The notes: generated by a model from the letters alone, not told the origin. A DNA stretch of 64,000 bases from Gigaspora rosea (GCA_003550325.1 QKWP01000027.1:150367-214366); one strand, 5' to 3'; numbered from the stretch's first letter, positions 23,756 to 35,419 are shown. Program-made: numbers and translations.

Positions 23756-24008
23756 CAGTGTTGTCACTTGGATGTGTCCATACTATGTTTTTTGTCCAAC
23801 GTCCAAGATTGTTCAAAATCATCCAAGCCTATGTCCCATGTTTAACTAATCAATAAAGTAATTTAAAAAAAATATATAATTATATATTTTTTTAGGTACT
23901 GGACTCATTGGTGAAAAAATTAAAATAGATTATCTTAATAAAATTTTAAGTAAATTTAATTTGAAAAAATGTCCAAAATGTCCAAAAAACGTCCAAGTGA
24001 CAACACTG
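23756..24008. mobile_element. hAT-like MITE with exact TSD, 253 bp
   Basis: The TIR CAGTGTTGTCACTTGGA is mirrored at the right end. The exact 8-bp TSD is GGTATAAG (23748-23755 and 24009-24016). Internal GTCCAA motifs occur in both orientations. A second copy starts at 24184. Confidence 0.9.
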
Positions 24009-24016
24009 GGTATAAG

Positions 24017-24183
24017 TAGGTAATGGTAGCAGTTGCAGTATATTCTTTGACTGCAAGTGGCTTGCCTTAGTGAGTGCGTAAGTTACTAAAGTGTAGGTAA
24101 TACCTGTGTGGGACAGGAACTGCTCTACCAAGTTTCTCACAAGGATAAACTAGTCCTTAAGGAGGGTTTGTAGGCACCTGGGG
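24017..24183. other. Unidentified GC-richer segment (continues 23363-23747)
   Basis: Once the MITE is removed, 23363-24183 is a continuous, relatively GC-rich stretch without an open frame. It could be part of a retroposed sequence or the body of the outer element. I do not recognise it. Confidence 0.3.
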
Positions 24184-24300
24184 CCAGTGTTGTTACTTGG
24201 ACGTGTCCATACTATGTTTTTTGTCCAACGTCCAAGATTGTTCAAAATCGTCCAAGCCTATGTTCCATGTTTAACTAATCAATAAAGTAATTTAAAAAAA
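24184..24300 (+). mobile_element. Partial second copy of the 253-bp hAT-like MITE
   Basis: CAGTGTTGTTACTTGGACG onward matches 23756-23872 with few differences and runs straight into the N gap, so its right end is not visible. Confidence 0.85.
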
Positions 24301-24921
24301 NNNNNNNNNNNNNNNNNNNNNNNNNNNNNNNNNNNNNNNNNNNNNNNNNNNNNNNNNNNNNNNNNNNNNNNNNNNNNNNNNNNNNNNNNNNNNNNNNNNN
24401 NNNNNNNNNNNNNNNNNNNNNNNNNNNNNNNNNNNNNNNNNNNNNNNNNNNNNNNNNNNNNNNNNNNNNNNNNNNNNNNNNNNNNNNNNNNNNNNNNNNN
24501 NNNNNNNNNNNNNNNNNNNNNNNNNNNNNNNNNNNNNNNNNNNNNNNNNNNNNNNNNNNNNNNNNNNNNNNNNNNNNNNNNNNNNNNNNNNNNNNNNNNN
24601 NNNNNNNNNNNNNNNNNNNNNNNNNNNNNNNNNNNNNNNNNNNNNNNNNNNNNNNNNNNNNNNNNNNNNNNNNNNNNNNNNNNNNNNNNNNNNNNNNNNN
24701 NNNNNNNNNNNNNNNNNNNNNNNNNNNNNNNNNNNNNNNNNNNNNNNNNNNNNNNNNNNNNNNNNNNNNNNNNNNNNNNNNNNNNNNNNNNNNNNNNNNN
24801 NNNNNNNNNNNNNNNNNNNNNNNNNNNNNNNNNNNNNNNNNNNNNNNNNNNNNNNNNNNNNNNNNNNNNNNNNNNNNNNNNNNNNNNNNNNNNNNNNNNN
24901 NNNNNNNNNNNNNNNNNNNNN
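24301..24921. other. Assembly gap (621 N)
   Basis: Unknown bases. The apparent 215-codon minus-strand frame over this interval is an artefact of N. The gap begins inside a MITE copy whose near-identical sister is about 430 bp upstream, which probably caused the assembly break. Confidence 0.99.
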
Positions 24922-25057
24922 GAGAACGTTGTATTTCAAAAAAAGGTAAAATTGGATAAAAGTTCTAACTAATGTTTGAAATATAGCTTATATTACCAAA
25001 CCAAAACCGCTAACCAAAAAAATTTTTACTATGATGCTCAAATATAACCTCATATAG

Positions 25058-25370
25058 ATTATTCGGGGTCCTGCCTGGGGCTGTCCTTGACTGGCTAATG
25101 TACCAGAGGGCTAAACCAGTGATACAAGTGGGCTAACAGGCGAAGCTTGAACTAGAGGGTTTAAATAGGCAATCCCCTAGTTGGGTTGCAGGTATGGCAG
25201 CTAGTGTAGAACCTTTAGGTGGAATACTTAAATTAGACAACTAAAAATTGTACATGTAGCCTGTTGTACTCTCATTCATGTAACAAATGTCAGGAGCCCA
25301 TCGAGATTGCTAAGGTTCACATACTTGAATAAAAAGACTCCCACCCAAAGTAGCAGACTTTAAAAAAAAA
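25058..25370 (+). mobile_element. Retroposed (poly-A) sequence, copy A
   Basis: From about 25100 the sequence matches the minus strand of 54813-55092. Shared blocks: GGGTTTAAATAGGCAA, GGGTTGCAGGT, CAGCTAGTGTARAACCTTT, GTTGTACTCTC and AACAAATGTCAG. It ends with TTGAATAAAAAGACTC and an A9 tract (25362-25370). An AATAAA signal followed by poly-A indicates a retroposed transcript or SINE-like element. The 5' boundary is uncertain. Confidence 0.6.
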
Positions 25371-25976
25371 TAGTTTTCTAATCAAAATAGCCCTAGTTTC
25401 ATAAAACAATAAAGGCAGTTGTTTTAATAAAATTTTGTGTAAATAGCTATTGAATCTATAGTTTCAACAAAAATTTTTAAATATTTGTCGAATTGAATCG
25501 AATATTTTGTCAATTTGAATTTGATTTGATTTGAAATTTCTGTATTTGAATTTGATTTAAAATCAAATATTTGATCAAATCAAATTGAATCAAATTGAAT
25601 TGCGGAATCCTACCAGATAGTAAAAAACTTTAAAGTATTATAAGTTTTTAAAACAAGCTATATCAAAAAACCCTCTAGCAAATTAATAAATTTTTAAATA
25701 AACTATATTTCTGTCAGATAATTTTTTTAATTTTTATTTTGAAAAAGCTATAAGAGATTAAAGTTTATATAAGTTCAAAAAATTGGCATTTAATATAAAA
25801 AAAAAGATATATAGATTTTTAACTAATCAAAATTAATTACACCAAAATTAGCCAATCAGAATTGATTATACAAGTACCAAAAATTGGCATTTATATGTAT
25901 TAATTGGATGTCTTTTACTGTTCTGTACTGTAGTAATAAGATTTTAAAAAGATATTTAATATATATAGAGCTAATA

Positions 25977-26291
25977 GAGTTTGTATTATTTTGCTAACAA
26001 TCACTTTACCAATATAACATTTTACTGAAATACTTACCAACAAGTTCATTTTACCAACAGTTTGTTTCACCGAAGTTCATTTTACTGACAAGTTTTTTTT
26101 CAAAATGCACTCTAACTTTAGCCCTAATTCTACCTAATTCTACTCTGACCCTAATGACAATAGCCAGAATTACTTTGTTAGTGAAATAAGCTTTGGTGAA
26201 ATAAACTGGCAGTAAAATAAATGTGTTGGTGAATAATTGTTGGTAAAATGTTATGTCAGTAAAGTGATTGTCGATTAATTGATTGCTACCC
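25977..26291 (-). mobile_element. Mutator-like MITE, copy 2 (CACCGACA family)
   Basis: A 315-bp element in minus orientation (GAGTTTGTATTATTTTGC...GATTGCTACCC) with an exact 9-bp TSD GAGCTAATA (25968-25976 and 26292-26300). The CACCGACA motifs of copy 1 are largely changed to CACCAACA or TACTGACA. The core carries the CCCTAATTCTACC tract. Confidence 0.85.
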
Positions 26292-26407
26292 GAGCTAATA
26301 TAGCTCTATAAAGTTTCAGTTAGATTTTTTAAACCCTATTAGATCAAAAGTTATAGCTATTTAAAATATTGAACCGTTTTGTATAAATATTAAGTATAGA
26401 TTTATAG

Positions 26408-26875
26408 CACAGGACCATACATATTACAGGGGTTATACTTAACATATTTTAACAAAAAAACCCCAAAATTTGCAAAACAAAAAACAGTTTTTGTAATTAT
26501 TTTGGCATCTAGCCCAATTTGAATAAATTTTTTTTTAAAATAAAGGTTTTAGTAAGGTGCATCAGGGCTTCAAACAATGAAGTCAAGGTTACATCAATGC
26601 ATTATCCACTTTTTTGCAATTATAATTGACTAAAAAAGGTTTAATCAATTAGAATTGCAGATTTTAGATAAATTTCTAAAAACCTTATATTAAATCTAAT
26701 GTTACCACTATATATATTGTTCAAGGTTCTGGTGCATTTAACGAAAAAATATTTATTCAATTTTGATTACTGGATCAAAAGTTATTTAAAAAATATAGAT
26801 TTGATATTTTTTAGCAAATTAGATTAAAATTGGCCAAATTCAGTAATAATCTATATCAGAGATGTTTAGGGTCTT
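26408..26875 (+). repeat. Dispersed repeat, copy 2, with an internal insertion
   Basis: Collinear with 10458-10735 except for about 170 extra bp at roughly 26562-26735. These are flanked by GGTGCAT on both sides (AAGGTGCATCAGGG on the left, CTGGTGCATTTAAC on the right), as expected for a short target duplication. Confidence 0.65.
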
Positions 26876-28469
26876 TATAGTAATAGTTATAAAAATTATT
26901 GTAACCTATAGTTACAAATATATTAATTCTAAATTTAATTATTAGATCTAAATTTAATTATAAAATTTAAAATTATTAAAAATATATAAATAATAAAAAC
27001 AATATAGTATATATATATATATATATAACTATTTTTATTATTTTTAAAACAATTAAAAAATTATTAATAATTAAATTAATAAATTCTGATATTTGTTAAT
27101 GCCTATAAATTATAAAATAGTAAAATTGTTATTTTTATACTATAATTATATACTAAACTTTTTGTTTATACTATATAAATAATTTATTTAATATCAATAA
27201 TTTTAAAATATATTATATTTAGGCTTTTTTAAGCTTTTTTAATATTTTAAAAAAATATCTCAATATAAAAATATTTCTAATATTATTATACAACATATTA
27301 ACTAAATATAATATAAATCTTAGTAAGCTATTTGCAAGTTAGTCAATCAGATTATAAATCAAAGTTGATGAATTAAAATATATGTATATGTTATAAAAAG
27401 TAAAAGTATCTATTATATAAATTATTTATATTTTTATAAAAAATTAAGCTATCTAAGTTTTCTAAAGTAGTATTTAAAGCATACGTACAGTATAAAAATG
27501 TTATTATTGTGTAATAGTTGAGTGATTATTATAATAATTGGGAGTCTCTTCTGGATTATGCTATCCTAAATTTAGTGTTTTCATGAATTAACTTATTTAT
27601 AAAATCCATATCTATGCTGCTATAATATCTGTTTGGTTAATTTTAGGTCTGTCATTTATTATCTATTGATTTTTTTTTTTAAATCATTCACTCATAATCA
27701 AAATATTTTGATTATCCTGGATTTAGAGATCAACGTAACAGTTTCAATTGTACAAAAATCTTAAAATCTAGGCTTTTTTTATCTATGCAAAAAAAAAGAA
27801 TTCTTACAAGACTTAAGTCTAACCATATTATTCGATATACTTGTAATATAATTGCTTGTTGCCTTAGTGATTGGAATTGGTTGAAAGATGGCCAATCAAA
27901 TTTTTTTTTGTTTTTTTTTTTGACCGGTCAAAAAAACTCGAACATTTAGCTAAAAAACCACTTGTGATCTAATTAAAAATGGCGCTCGTGAAATTTTACT
28001 ATTAGATATTAGTTATTCTATAACTAGCCCTAATTATATTATGGATTTATTGACTTTAATTTTTTATAGAGGTGGAACGTTTTTGTGGGTTTGCTACAGT
28101 ACCTCAAATCTTCATAACTGTTCATAATTTTTGTGACTAAACAATTGCGATGCAATTGATTAGTCAACGACGATTGAACGGTTCCAATCTCTATTTAAAA
28201 GACGATGCCAAAATTTTTGTGAAAGTTTAGTTTTTTTGAAGCAAAAATTTGTAAAAGTCTCCTTTGTATTTCAATAGCCTTTGCATGTATATTTAACATA
28301 GCACAAGTAATTCTACAATTTTTATAGTTACTATATAATTGTACCGATAACTAGTAGGAAATTTGAACTGATTTTTAAGCCAATTACAGAATTCTGGACA
28401 CCCTAAATACAAGTTACATTTTCTAGTAGAGGCCTTTTACGATTTTTACAACTGTCCTATCTGGTCAAG
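26876..28469. other. AT-rich intergenic with (AT)n microsatellite
   Basis: An (AT)n run lies at about 27007-27027. A lone MITE end (CTGGACACCCTA) lies at about 28387. No gene was recognised. Confidence 0.4.
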
Positions 28470-28612
28470 TGCTTAAATGTGGTCCGGATTTGCATGAGAT
28501 CATCTTCCTGCGTTGCGAACACAAAGTTAAAATTTCCAATAATTAGCAATTTTACTTTGTGTTCATAAAGCAGAAAAAGATGATCACATCATGCAAATAT
28601 GAACACCAAACC
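28470..28612. mobile_element. Small palindromic element next to the gene region
   Basis: TTTGCATGAGATCATCTTCC with ACACAAAGTTAAAATT on the left pairs with AATTTTACTTTGTGTTC and AAGATGATCACATCATGCAA on the right (arms of about 50 bp, loop about 20 bp). TSDs are not clear. Confidence 0.6.
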
Positions 28613-29954
28613 AAACAAGGGTAACTGTTAAAAAACGAAAAACATCTCGGCTTCTAAATTCGTCTTACATTATAATTATAATTTTAAGAATAATGTATTA
28701 ATTGCACTAATGAAAAAAAAATAACAAAAGTATATCTGTTATTTCCGACTAATTAACTATCATAAATTAAAGCTACCAAGAGAAAAGGAGACTAAAGAGT
28801 TTCAAATTTTATCATTTATTATTGACCAGATTTGACCCTTTAAAAACCAATAATAACATACGCATGCACAAAATGCATATGTGCTTTAATATGTCAAAAT
28901 TTTGTAGACATTTATGCATATATTCAATTAAGTTTTTATAAAAACTGCACAGAATAAATATAAAATTACAGACGTTATATTTGCACAAGTAGAAAAATAA
29001 AGATTTACTTGCACATTGAACAAGTTAATTTTTTTTTGCAATTGTGCAAGTTTTATTTTGAATTTTAAACACTTGTAACATACGTAATCACATATTATTA
29101 TATATATTATATATATTATTGATCAAAATTTTCCCAAGCTGGACTGATAAATAATAAATAATAAATAATAAACTTGTTTTGCAGTAAATAATTTCTATAC
29201 ATTTCGAGGTTTAACTTTTATTAAGTAAGGTGACTCAGGATTAATTTATTTCGAACATAAGTAAATGTTTAAACAGATCTTATTTATGTTTTGAAATTCT
29301 AAAATTAGAAATCAAATAGAAGTATAACATATTACATATAATATCATATAAAACAAATAAAATTTATAGAACACTTATTTCTAAACAAATATGTCTATTC
29401 ATTTAATCGAGATCATTACGAATCACCCTATTGTTCTTTATCTCAGTGAGCGATAACAAATCAGCACATGAATTATAATGAATCAAATCGATTATCACTA
29501 TATTAAGTTTTGAATGTTCAATGAATATTTAATGAATTTATCCGTAAATTCATTCAATTTAAAACAAAATAAATTGCTGATCAAACCTCTCTAATCCAGA
29601 ATTATATTTGGTGAATATATCCGCGTATTTATTGAGGATTTGGACCAATATCCCGCTATTAAAGTATTTGAATGGAATATCTGGATTTCATTTTTCGACT
29701 GGATCAGATAGTAAAAAATTTTGAACTTATAAACTTTTAATTTTTCACCAGGTACAGGGCGACAGTAATTTTTAAATTTTGGTGTTAATTTACCAAATTT
29801 GTAAGTAACCCGAAAGTTACCGCTGAATAATTTATATTGATTCCGAAAGTACCCATATTTATGTTCGTTAATTGTCTATAATCACGAGACATTCCGATAA
29901 TGCCACGGCAAGTTACCATTAACAACCCTGCTGGATGGTGAAATGATAGTAAGG

Positions 29955-30023
<69 letters not shown>

Positions 30024-30373
30024 GGTCGCTGGGTCATAGAGTTAATCTGCGATATGAAAACTGATTATATAAGTTTGTGCGGCCTTATTATGTTTATTTA
30101 ACCCCTTGTCAAAGTTCAAGATATTTACTTGAACAAAAATTTTAAGCGGTAAAGAAGTCAATTTTAGTTTGGTCAAAATTACAAAATTCCCATCCTAGAC
30201 TGTCTCGATTCTGAATTGAGCCAATTCCAATCTCAAGTACAACACATACATAATGATAAAACCTGTGCATATATGTGTAAATTAATTTTTTAGAGTTATT
30301 TTTTGTTAACTAGACATTTGAGTTTACTTATGTTTAAAGGTTAATGTAAAATACTAAGAACCCATAATTTTAC
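28613..30373. other. Low-repeat intergenic, with a T15/A50 homopolymer junction
   Basis: Mostly unique-looking AT-rich DNA. At 29955-30019 fifteen T are followed directly by about fifty A. The junction is either a retroposon tail pair or a sequencing/assembly artefact. No gene is supported. Confidence 0.45.
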
Positions 30374-30598
30374 ATGCTATCTCTCCCATCGAATTACGAA
30401 ACACATAAGGGGAAAGAGTATGGATACCGCGATGCAAAGATCTTAAAGAAAAAGCATAACCAATTCAGTCCCCCTATACTACAAGCTTCTACTTCTACTG
30501 AAAATAGAGCTCTGTATAAATTCAATCAATGGTCTAGCCTATTTTATAGATATAACACATCCCCATCCTTTATCGATAACATAGCTTACAGAGACTAA
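30374..30598 (+). CDS. Possible small hypothetical protein, 74 aa
   Basis: A 74-codon frame from ATG to TAA with more balanced codon use than its surroundings. The product would be polar and basic, with a KILKKKHNQF stretch and an aromatic C-terminal third. No domain, signal peptide or membrane segment is visible. About 120 bp downstream an AATAAA (30719) sits in plausible 3'-UTR sequence, and a GCAAGACCTCGC motif follows. It could equally be a last exon or part of a retroposed transcript. I do not recognise it. Confidence 0.3.
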   Translation: MLSLPSNYETHKGKEYGYRDAKILKKKHNQFSPPILQASTSTENRALYKFNQWSSLFYRYNTSPSFIDNIAYRD

Positions 30599-31353
30599 GA
30601 TTGACTTCTATTTAGCAAAGTATTGGTCGTAGGTAAACCAGCCTAAGTCTCAGTTTTCCCTGTTGTAATATGTAACTACATGTAAATGGATGGATTCGAT
30701 GTAATTTATATATTAAACCTAATAAAGAAATTGAGGCAAGACCTCGCTTTAAAAAAGGTTAATATAAACATGAGTTTTTTAACTGCCTTTTTTATATTAA
30801 AATCGCTGATTTATAATGAATACAAAATTTTTAAACGTGTCAATTGATCGTTATATCAAGATACTCTATCATTCGGCTGTTGAAACCCATACTATTCCAT
30901 TCAACAGTGATAGTACTTTACTTTAATAAATCCTTTAAATGCTCAAATAAGAATGATGTCAAGAAAGAAGTAATGTTTTATTTACAAATATTTCTCTGAC
31001 ATGGCATTCGAAATTAAAAAAAAATCCTCAATTTATATAAAAAAAGACAAAAAAATAAATGCATCTCATGAACCTCATGAGAGCATGAGTGCATAGTAAA
31101 TAAAATAAAATAATGAAATAAGAATTCAAGACAAGTTGAATGAATTTATTAGTTAACTAAATGCTTACAGCACGCTGTAAACGTTATAACGTTACTATAA
31201 ATGTTTTGAGCATTCTTTAATGATGTGATAAGCGTCATCAAAATATAGTATTGCATAGAAATAATAATGACTAAATGCAAAATTAAATAAATAATATTTT
31301 ATAAATTTTATATACATTAAAAGAGAATTATAGTCATCATCAAGACTGGCATA
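30599..31353. other. Spacer with probable 3' UTRs
   Basis: Contains AATAAA motifs near 30719 and the downstream side of the minus-strand zinc-cluster gene. No element or gene was resolved. Confidence 0.4.
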
Positions 31354-31761
31354 TTAAACAATTGGATTTAATAAATTTACTAGTTCTGGAGTGATAAGTG
31401 ATTTTCTAACAGATTTGGGCTTGGGACCCCTTTTTTTAGTAGGCTTAATATATACACATTCGCGATTATGTCTCTTACAATTCGTGCATACCGTTTCACC
31501 CGAACACTTTTCCTTTCTATCTCGACAACTGGTACATGCCAGTGTCACGTAAGAGCGAACTTTTCTCGTTATTTCAGATTTATAAAGTTGGTTTGTTCCT
31601 TTAAATGTGTTGGATTGTGAGGTTTCCATTGAATTACAACATATTGCACAGTATGGATGATATAGATTATTATGTAAGTTATAATATGGGTTGTAAGTGA
31701 TTAAATTCATTCTTTGATCGAATGTCGCGAATTTATGAGTTGATGAATTGATGATAATCAA
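31354..31761 (-). CDS. Small Zn(II)2Cys6 binuclear-cluster protein, 135 aa
   Basis: A single 135-codon frame. The zinc cluster is complete: Cys76-x2-Cys79-x6-Cys86-x5-Cys92-x2-Cys95-x6-Cys102, the fungal Zn2C6 spacing, followed by the basic KKRGPKPK (residues 109-116). Proteins of this class are nuclear sequence-specific DNA-binding factors; the partner genes cannot be told from here. The N-terminal 70 residues are polar and Asn/Tyr-rich and hold an extra CAICC. There is no fungal middle-homology region, so it is far shorter than classical Gal4-type regulators, and an unmodelled exon is possible. The first ATG is taken as start; Met18 is an alternative. It is divergently arranged with the paralogous gene at 32638, sharing 876 bp. 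Confidence 0.8.
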   Translation of the reverse strand: MIIINSSTHKFATFDQRMNLITYNPYYNLHNNLYHPYCAICCNSMETSQSNTFKGTNQLYKSEITRKVRSYVTLACTSCRDRKEKCSGETVCTNCKRHNRECVYIKPTKKRGPKPKSVRKSLITPELVNLLNPIV

Positions 31762-32637
31762 ATGTAAAAAATATTTCGTGTTCGTGATGTTTTTTTTATT
31801 ACAAACTTCGATTTATATAGATTTTTTTCAATTATCTTTACTTTATTGATTCCAATTTAGAAATTTCTTTTTCATTTTTTTTTCAGTTCCTATTGTTGCA
31901 CGAGAATTTTGTCAGAGTTTTTTTTTAATGGTGTGCTTTTCGTTGAAATTTACGATGTAGCAAAATTTCAATCAAATTCAAACCCGTATACTATTCATTC
32001 CGTATACTAATCATTGCCATTAGCAATTACTGTACTAGAAAATTCCGTTTAATTTTGTTTGATAAGTATATATTTAGTGTCAATAGAACTAAAAGAATAC
32101 ATAAATCGAAGGTATCGAAAAGGTGTTCTTTAAAGTTTGGCGCATGACAACAATGTGGTTGACAATTTTGGTAATCAAAGGAAAATTAAGTAATGTAACG
32201 GTAACATCCAGTAATACAGTAATTATACCGGATTTTAATTCCGACGGAAAATGGAATTTTCTATTTAGTTTAACAAAATCTTTTATTTAGCGTTATGTGT
32301 AATGCGCTGTAGTAATTGTCACATGCTGCGGAATTTTAACAACGTGAAGATTTCATTGGAAATTAGTTCCGGGCACAGGTTCCATGTCGATGCAAAGGTG
32401 TACGCAATAATTTTCTACCCCGGAAAATACTTTTGCGTTTTACTATTTTTATATTGGTTTCTTATTCACCTTATCACAAAGCAAAATATTTGTTCATTCA
32501 CTGGTTATATAACATATAAATTAGCAAAAAGACTTATTTTTCAGATCGTCTTTTTAAGACGTTTTTTTATGAGTGAATCCCGTGATTTATATGCCAGTTT
32601 TCAATTATTTTAAACCTCTTTCTTCTTCTTCATAAAT
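31762..32637. promoter_or_regulatory. Shared divergent intergenic region of the two zinc-cluster genes
   Basis: 876 bp separate the two start codons and must hold both promoters. The plus-strand gene is preceded by a CT-rich leader (CCTCTTTCTTCTTCTTC, 32615-32631). TAT ACT/TCC-type motifs near 31985-32010 repeat (CCGTATACTA, twice), a possible operator-like pair. The 103-codon frame at 32302-32613 inside this region has no recognisable features and is not called a gene. Confidence 0.4.
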
Positions 32638-33599
32638 ATGGGTAAAGAGAAAAAAGAAGAAAGGAAACAAAAAAGTAAAGAAAATAAACGAAAAAACATT
32701 TTAAACGCTTGTAGCTGTTGCAGAATAAAAAAGATAAGATGTAGCGGAGGTGCACCATGTGTCTATTGTACCCGCAACGGACTAATGTGTCTTTATCCAC
32801 CCGCTAAGAAACGTGGTCCTAAAAATCGCCAGAAAAATTTATTACATAATGACATTAGTCGTGTACAAAAAAATGATACAATTAATAATCTTACTGAAAG
32901 GATTAATAATGCTGAAAATATGCTTGTCGATTTAAACAAAGGTATTATGCGTCTTCAACAACTATAGTTTTGTATTATGAATTATTATTGTTTATGTTGT
33001 TAAGAAATTTTTTAATACAGTAGTTTCCGATGAATTGATAGATAAAAGCAGAGAACCTTCTGCACAATCATTTGATAAACACTCGCAGTCAATAACTGCA
33101 ACTACGTTTGCGTATGAACAGTCGTTCCTCTCAAGTACCGGTAAGTCTTTTTTTTTTTTTTACTTAAGATGTGTCGTGAATTTTATCAAACTCATTATGT
33201 TGGTTCAAAACAGTCTACCAGGAAACTGTTAACAATTACATGAACCTGCAATATGGTAATTCCACTAGCCCAATTGAGTTTACCGAGAATTCTTTACAAT
33301 ATTTTTCTCAAGGTATAATTTTAGATTTACGATTTATACAAACATATAATTTAGCAATTACATATTTATATATGTTCTACTTTTATCTTGTTTCGATAGA
33401 TATTTCTCCTTTTTATCAAAGCAACAATATGATTCTTACTTCTCAACAATCTGACTTTGAAGGACAATCTTATGTATTACAAGACACGTTACCTACCTTT
33501 CTCGAAGATAACACACTTCTCTCGGAAGTTTATTCTACTTTAATTACAGAAGAATCTAATCTTACAGAAGCATTCCCAAGTGATAAACATTCTCTTTAA
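32638..33599 (+). CDS. Zn(II)2Cys6 binuclear-cluster protein, four exons, 240 aa
   Basis: Exons, inferred from splice sites and frame continuity: 32638-32941, 33021-33140, 33214-33312, 33400-33599. The introns are 79, 73 and 87 nt, all GT-AG and all phase 1 (each codon split after its first base), and their removal joins four open segments into 240 codons. The N-terminus is strongly basic. The cluster is complete: Cys25-x2-Cys28-x6-Cys35-x5-Cys41-x2-Cys44-x6-Cys51, followed by KKRGPK (residues 57-62). Residues about 80-108 look like a dimerising coiled coil. The C-terminal 120 residues are acidic and Ser/Gln/Asn-rich, as expected of an activation region. It is likely a nuclear DNA-binding regulator; its target is unknown. 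Without splicing, exon 1 would read on to a stop at 32965 (109 aa). Paralogue of the divergent neighbour. Confidence 0.85.
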
Positions 33600-35410
33600 C
33601 GTACAAGTTTTAAAAATCATTCTTATGTATTTAAATTTATTAAGTTTATTTGCAAATATAAAACAAGCTCATTTGCAATGTTCTTTCATTAATCACTTTC
33701 GAATATATCTAAAAAAAATTAAATATACATATAACTTTTATAAGAAATTAGGACACTAGAGTTTTTTTTTTATAATAAACTAATCTATTAACTATATGAC
33801 TATATGACAGTCTAATTGTTTTCTTTGTGTTACAATATGATGACTCAAAATATATACGAATTTAGAATATAATTTCTGGTTAAGGTCACCCTAACGTTAA
33901 GTTCTTCGTTTATTTGATCTTTTTGATATTGCTTTGAAACAAATACTCAAATATACTCAAATTGTGGTTCAAATGACTTATTCAAGTCTTGGTTTGTTAA
34001 TTTAGGTTGACAGACAGTTCAATCGTTTTCAATTTAAGTTAATAGTAAAATTCGGATTATCTATTTTTATTTTCTGGACATCAAAGAAAAACATTGCATA
34101 AACGGCGCATGATTCAAAATCTTTTAGAAAATTCCGCACAGAATAAATGATGGTATGATAGAACCTGATGAACATAAAATATGAAATACAAGGCCGGGAA
34201 TTTTGGAATCTATTATGTATTAAATAAGCGTCAATGATCCAATGAATTTTGAAGAGAGCAATATACTTCTAATTTGATAGTTGATTGTATGTGGTTACAG
34301 TTTTAGATATTATAAAGATACTGGACTTAAAGAATGATATGTATCATAATTTTTTACTAATCTCTTCGCTTTTCTACACTATAATTAGTTACACCTATCA
34401 TCCCAACATAGCCATTGTGCTCACGAATTTATTTCAAAATATCAATTAGAATATACAATAAATGATCGAGAGTACTGTTCATTAACCCTTTGTAACAGAC
34501 CTATGATTTTAGGTACAGTAGATTTATTAAAAAAGATTATAACTATTATTTTATATACATATATTTACAAAGTTCTTTAAGAAACGTAAAATTATTTTAG
34601 AGTAATATTTTTGCACAACTTCAGAATTTTATAAGGAGGGTGAACATCGATTGCAAGCTGCAGGGGTGATTACAATTAAAATTGATTTAGTAGTTAATCG
34701 ATTAAATCATGAATTTTCATTGGTATCGATTATAACTAGTCAGCTGTGTCACAAAATAAATATCTTTAAAGAGAAGGTCAAGTAAAGTTAATTTTTTGTT
34801 TCTTAGAACCCGGACGGGTCAAAATTTGTAAGTTTAAGAAAAAAATTTTAACCAAATTTACTATCCGATTGGTTTTGTTTTCAAAAAATCCAAACTAAAA
34901 ACTTTTCTATGTAATTTTTTAAAAATAAAATTAAAAGCCAGGTATCGGGTTAAATCTTTATGTTATAAGAATCAAAAGACTAACTTTATATAGCCTAATG
35001 ATAATAATATTTTTAAAGTTTTTTTTTTTTTTGATTTATATGAATTATTTTAAAACCTTATTGTAAACACAGAATATGATTATGCTTAAATTGAGGTATG
35101 TTAACCATATTTATATTTAAATTTAAATATTTAAAATATATTCGTTAATTTATTTATTAACCAAAAACAGATAACGAGTAACAGAAAAAAAAAATTTAAT
35201 AACTTAAAAACTTTTTTAATTAATAAAAAAATTTTTAATGACTTATTAAATATTGATTAGATCTTAGTTCGTAACATTATTATAACTAATATAAAAAATA
35301 GCAATACTTACTTACTATATAATGTGCAAGAGTATAAGTTTGAACTTGATTTTAAATTAAACTAATTTAGATTAAAATTTAAAAAAAAATTATTTTTTGT
35401 GCTTTATTTT
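33600..35410. other. Downstream intergenic, no gene recognised
   Basis: Mostly unique AT-rich sequence up to about 34800, then increasingly low-complexity. No RNA gene, reading frame or terminal-repeat element is supportable. Confidence 0.4.
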
Positions 35411-35419
35411 ATAGAAAAA

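Larger units (their letters stand above)
21057..25612. mobile_element. Outer hAT-like element of a nested stack
   Basis: The left end TAGGGTTTCTCAAAGTTGAA and the right end (inverse TAGGATTCCGCAATTC) are followed inward by paired AATCAAAT-type repeats (about 21060-21200 and 25480-25610). The flanks are CTAGATAG (21049-21056) and CCAGATAG (25613-25620), an 8-bp TSD with one C/T change. It contains at least six younger insertions and the assembly gap. Related ends occur at 52300-54804. No transposase frame was found. Confidence 0.75.

Noticed and set aside
24292-24939. 215-codon minus-strand open frame
   Set aside because: It spans the N gap; the residues are unknown bases, not sequence.
32302-32613. 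103-codon frame upstream of the zinc-cluster gene
   Set aside because: No domain or consistent composition; it lies in the shared promoter region and ends just before the CT-rich leader.
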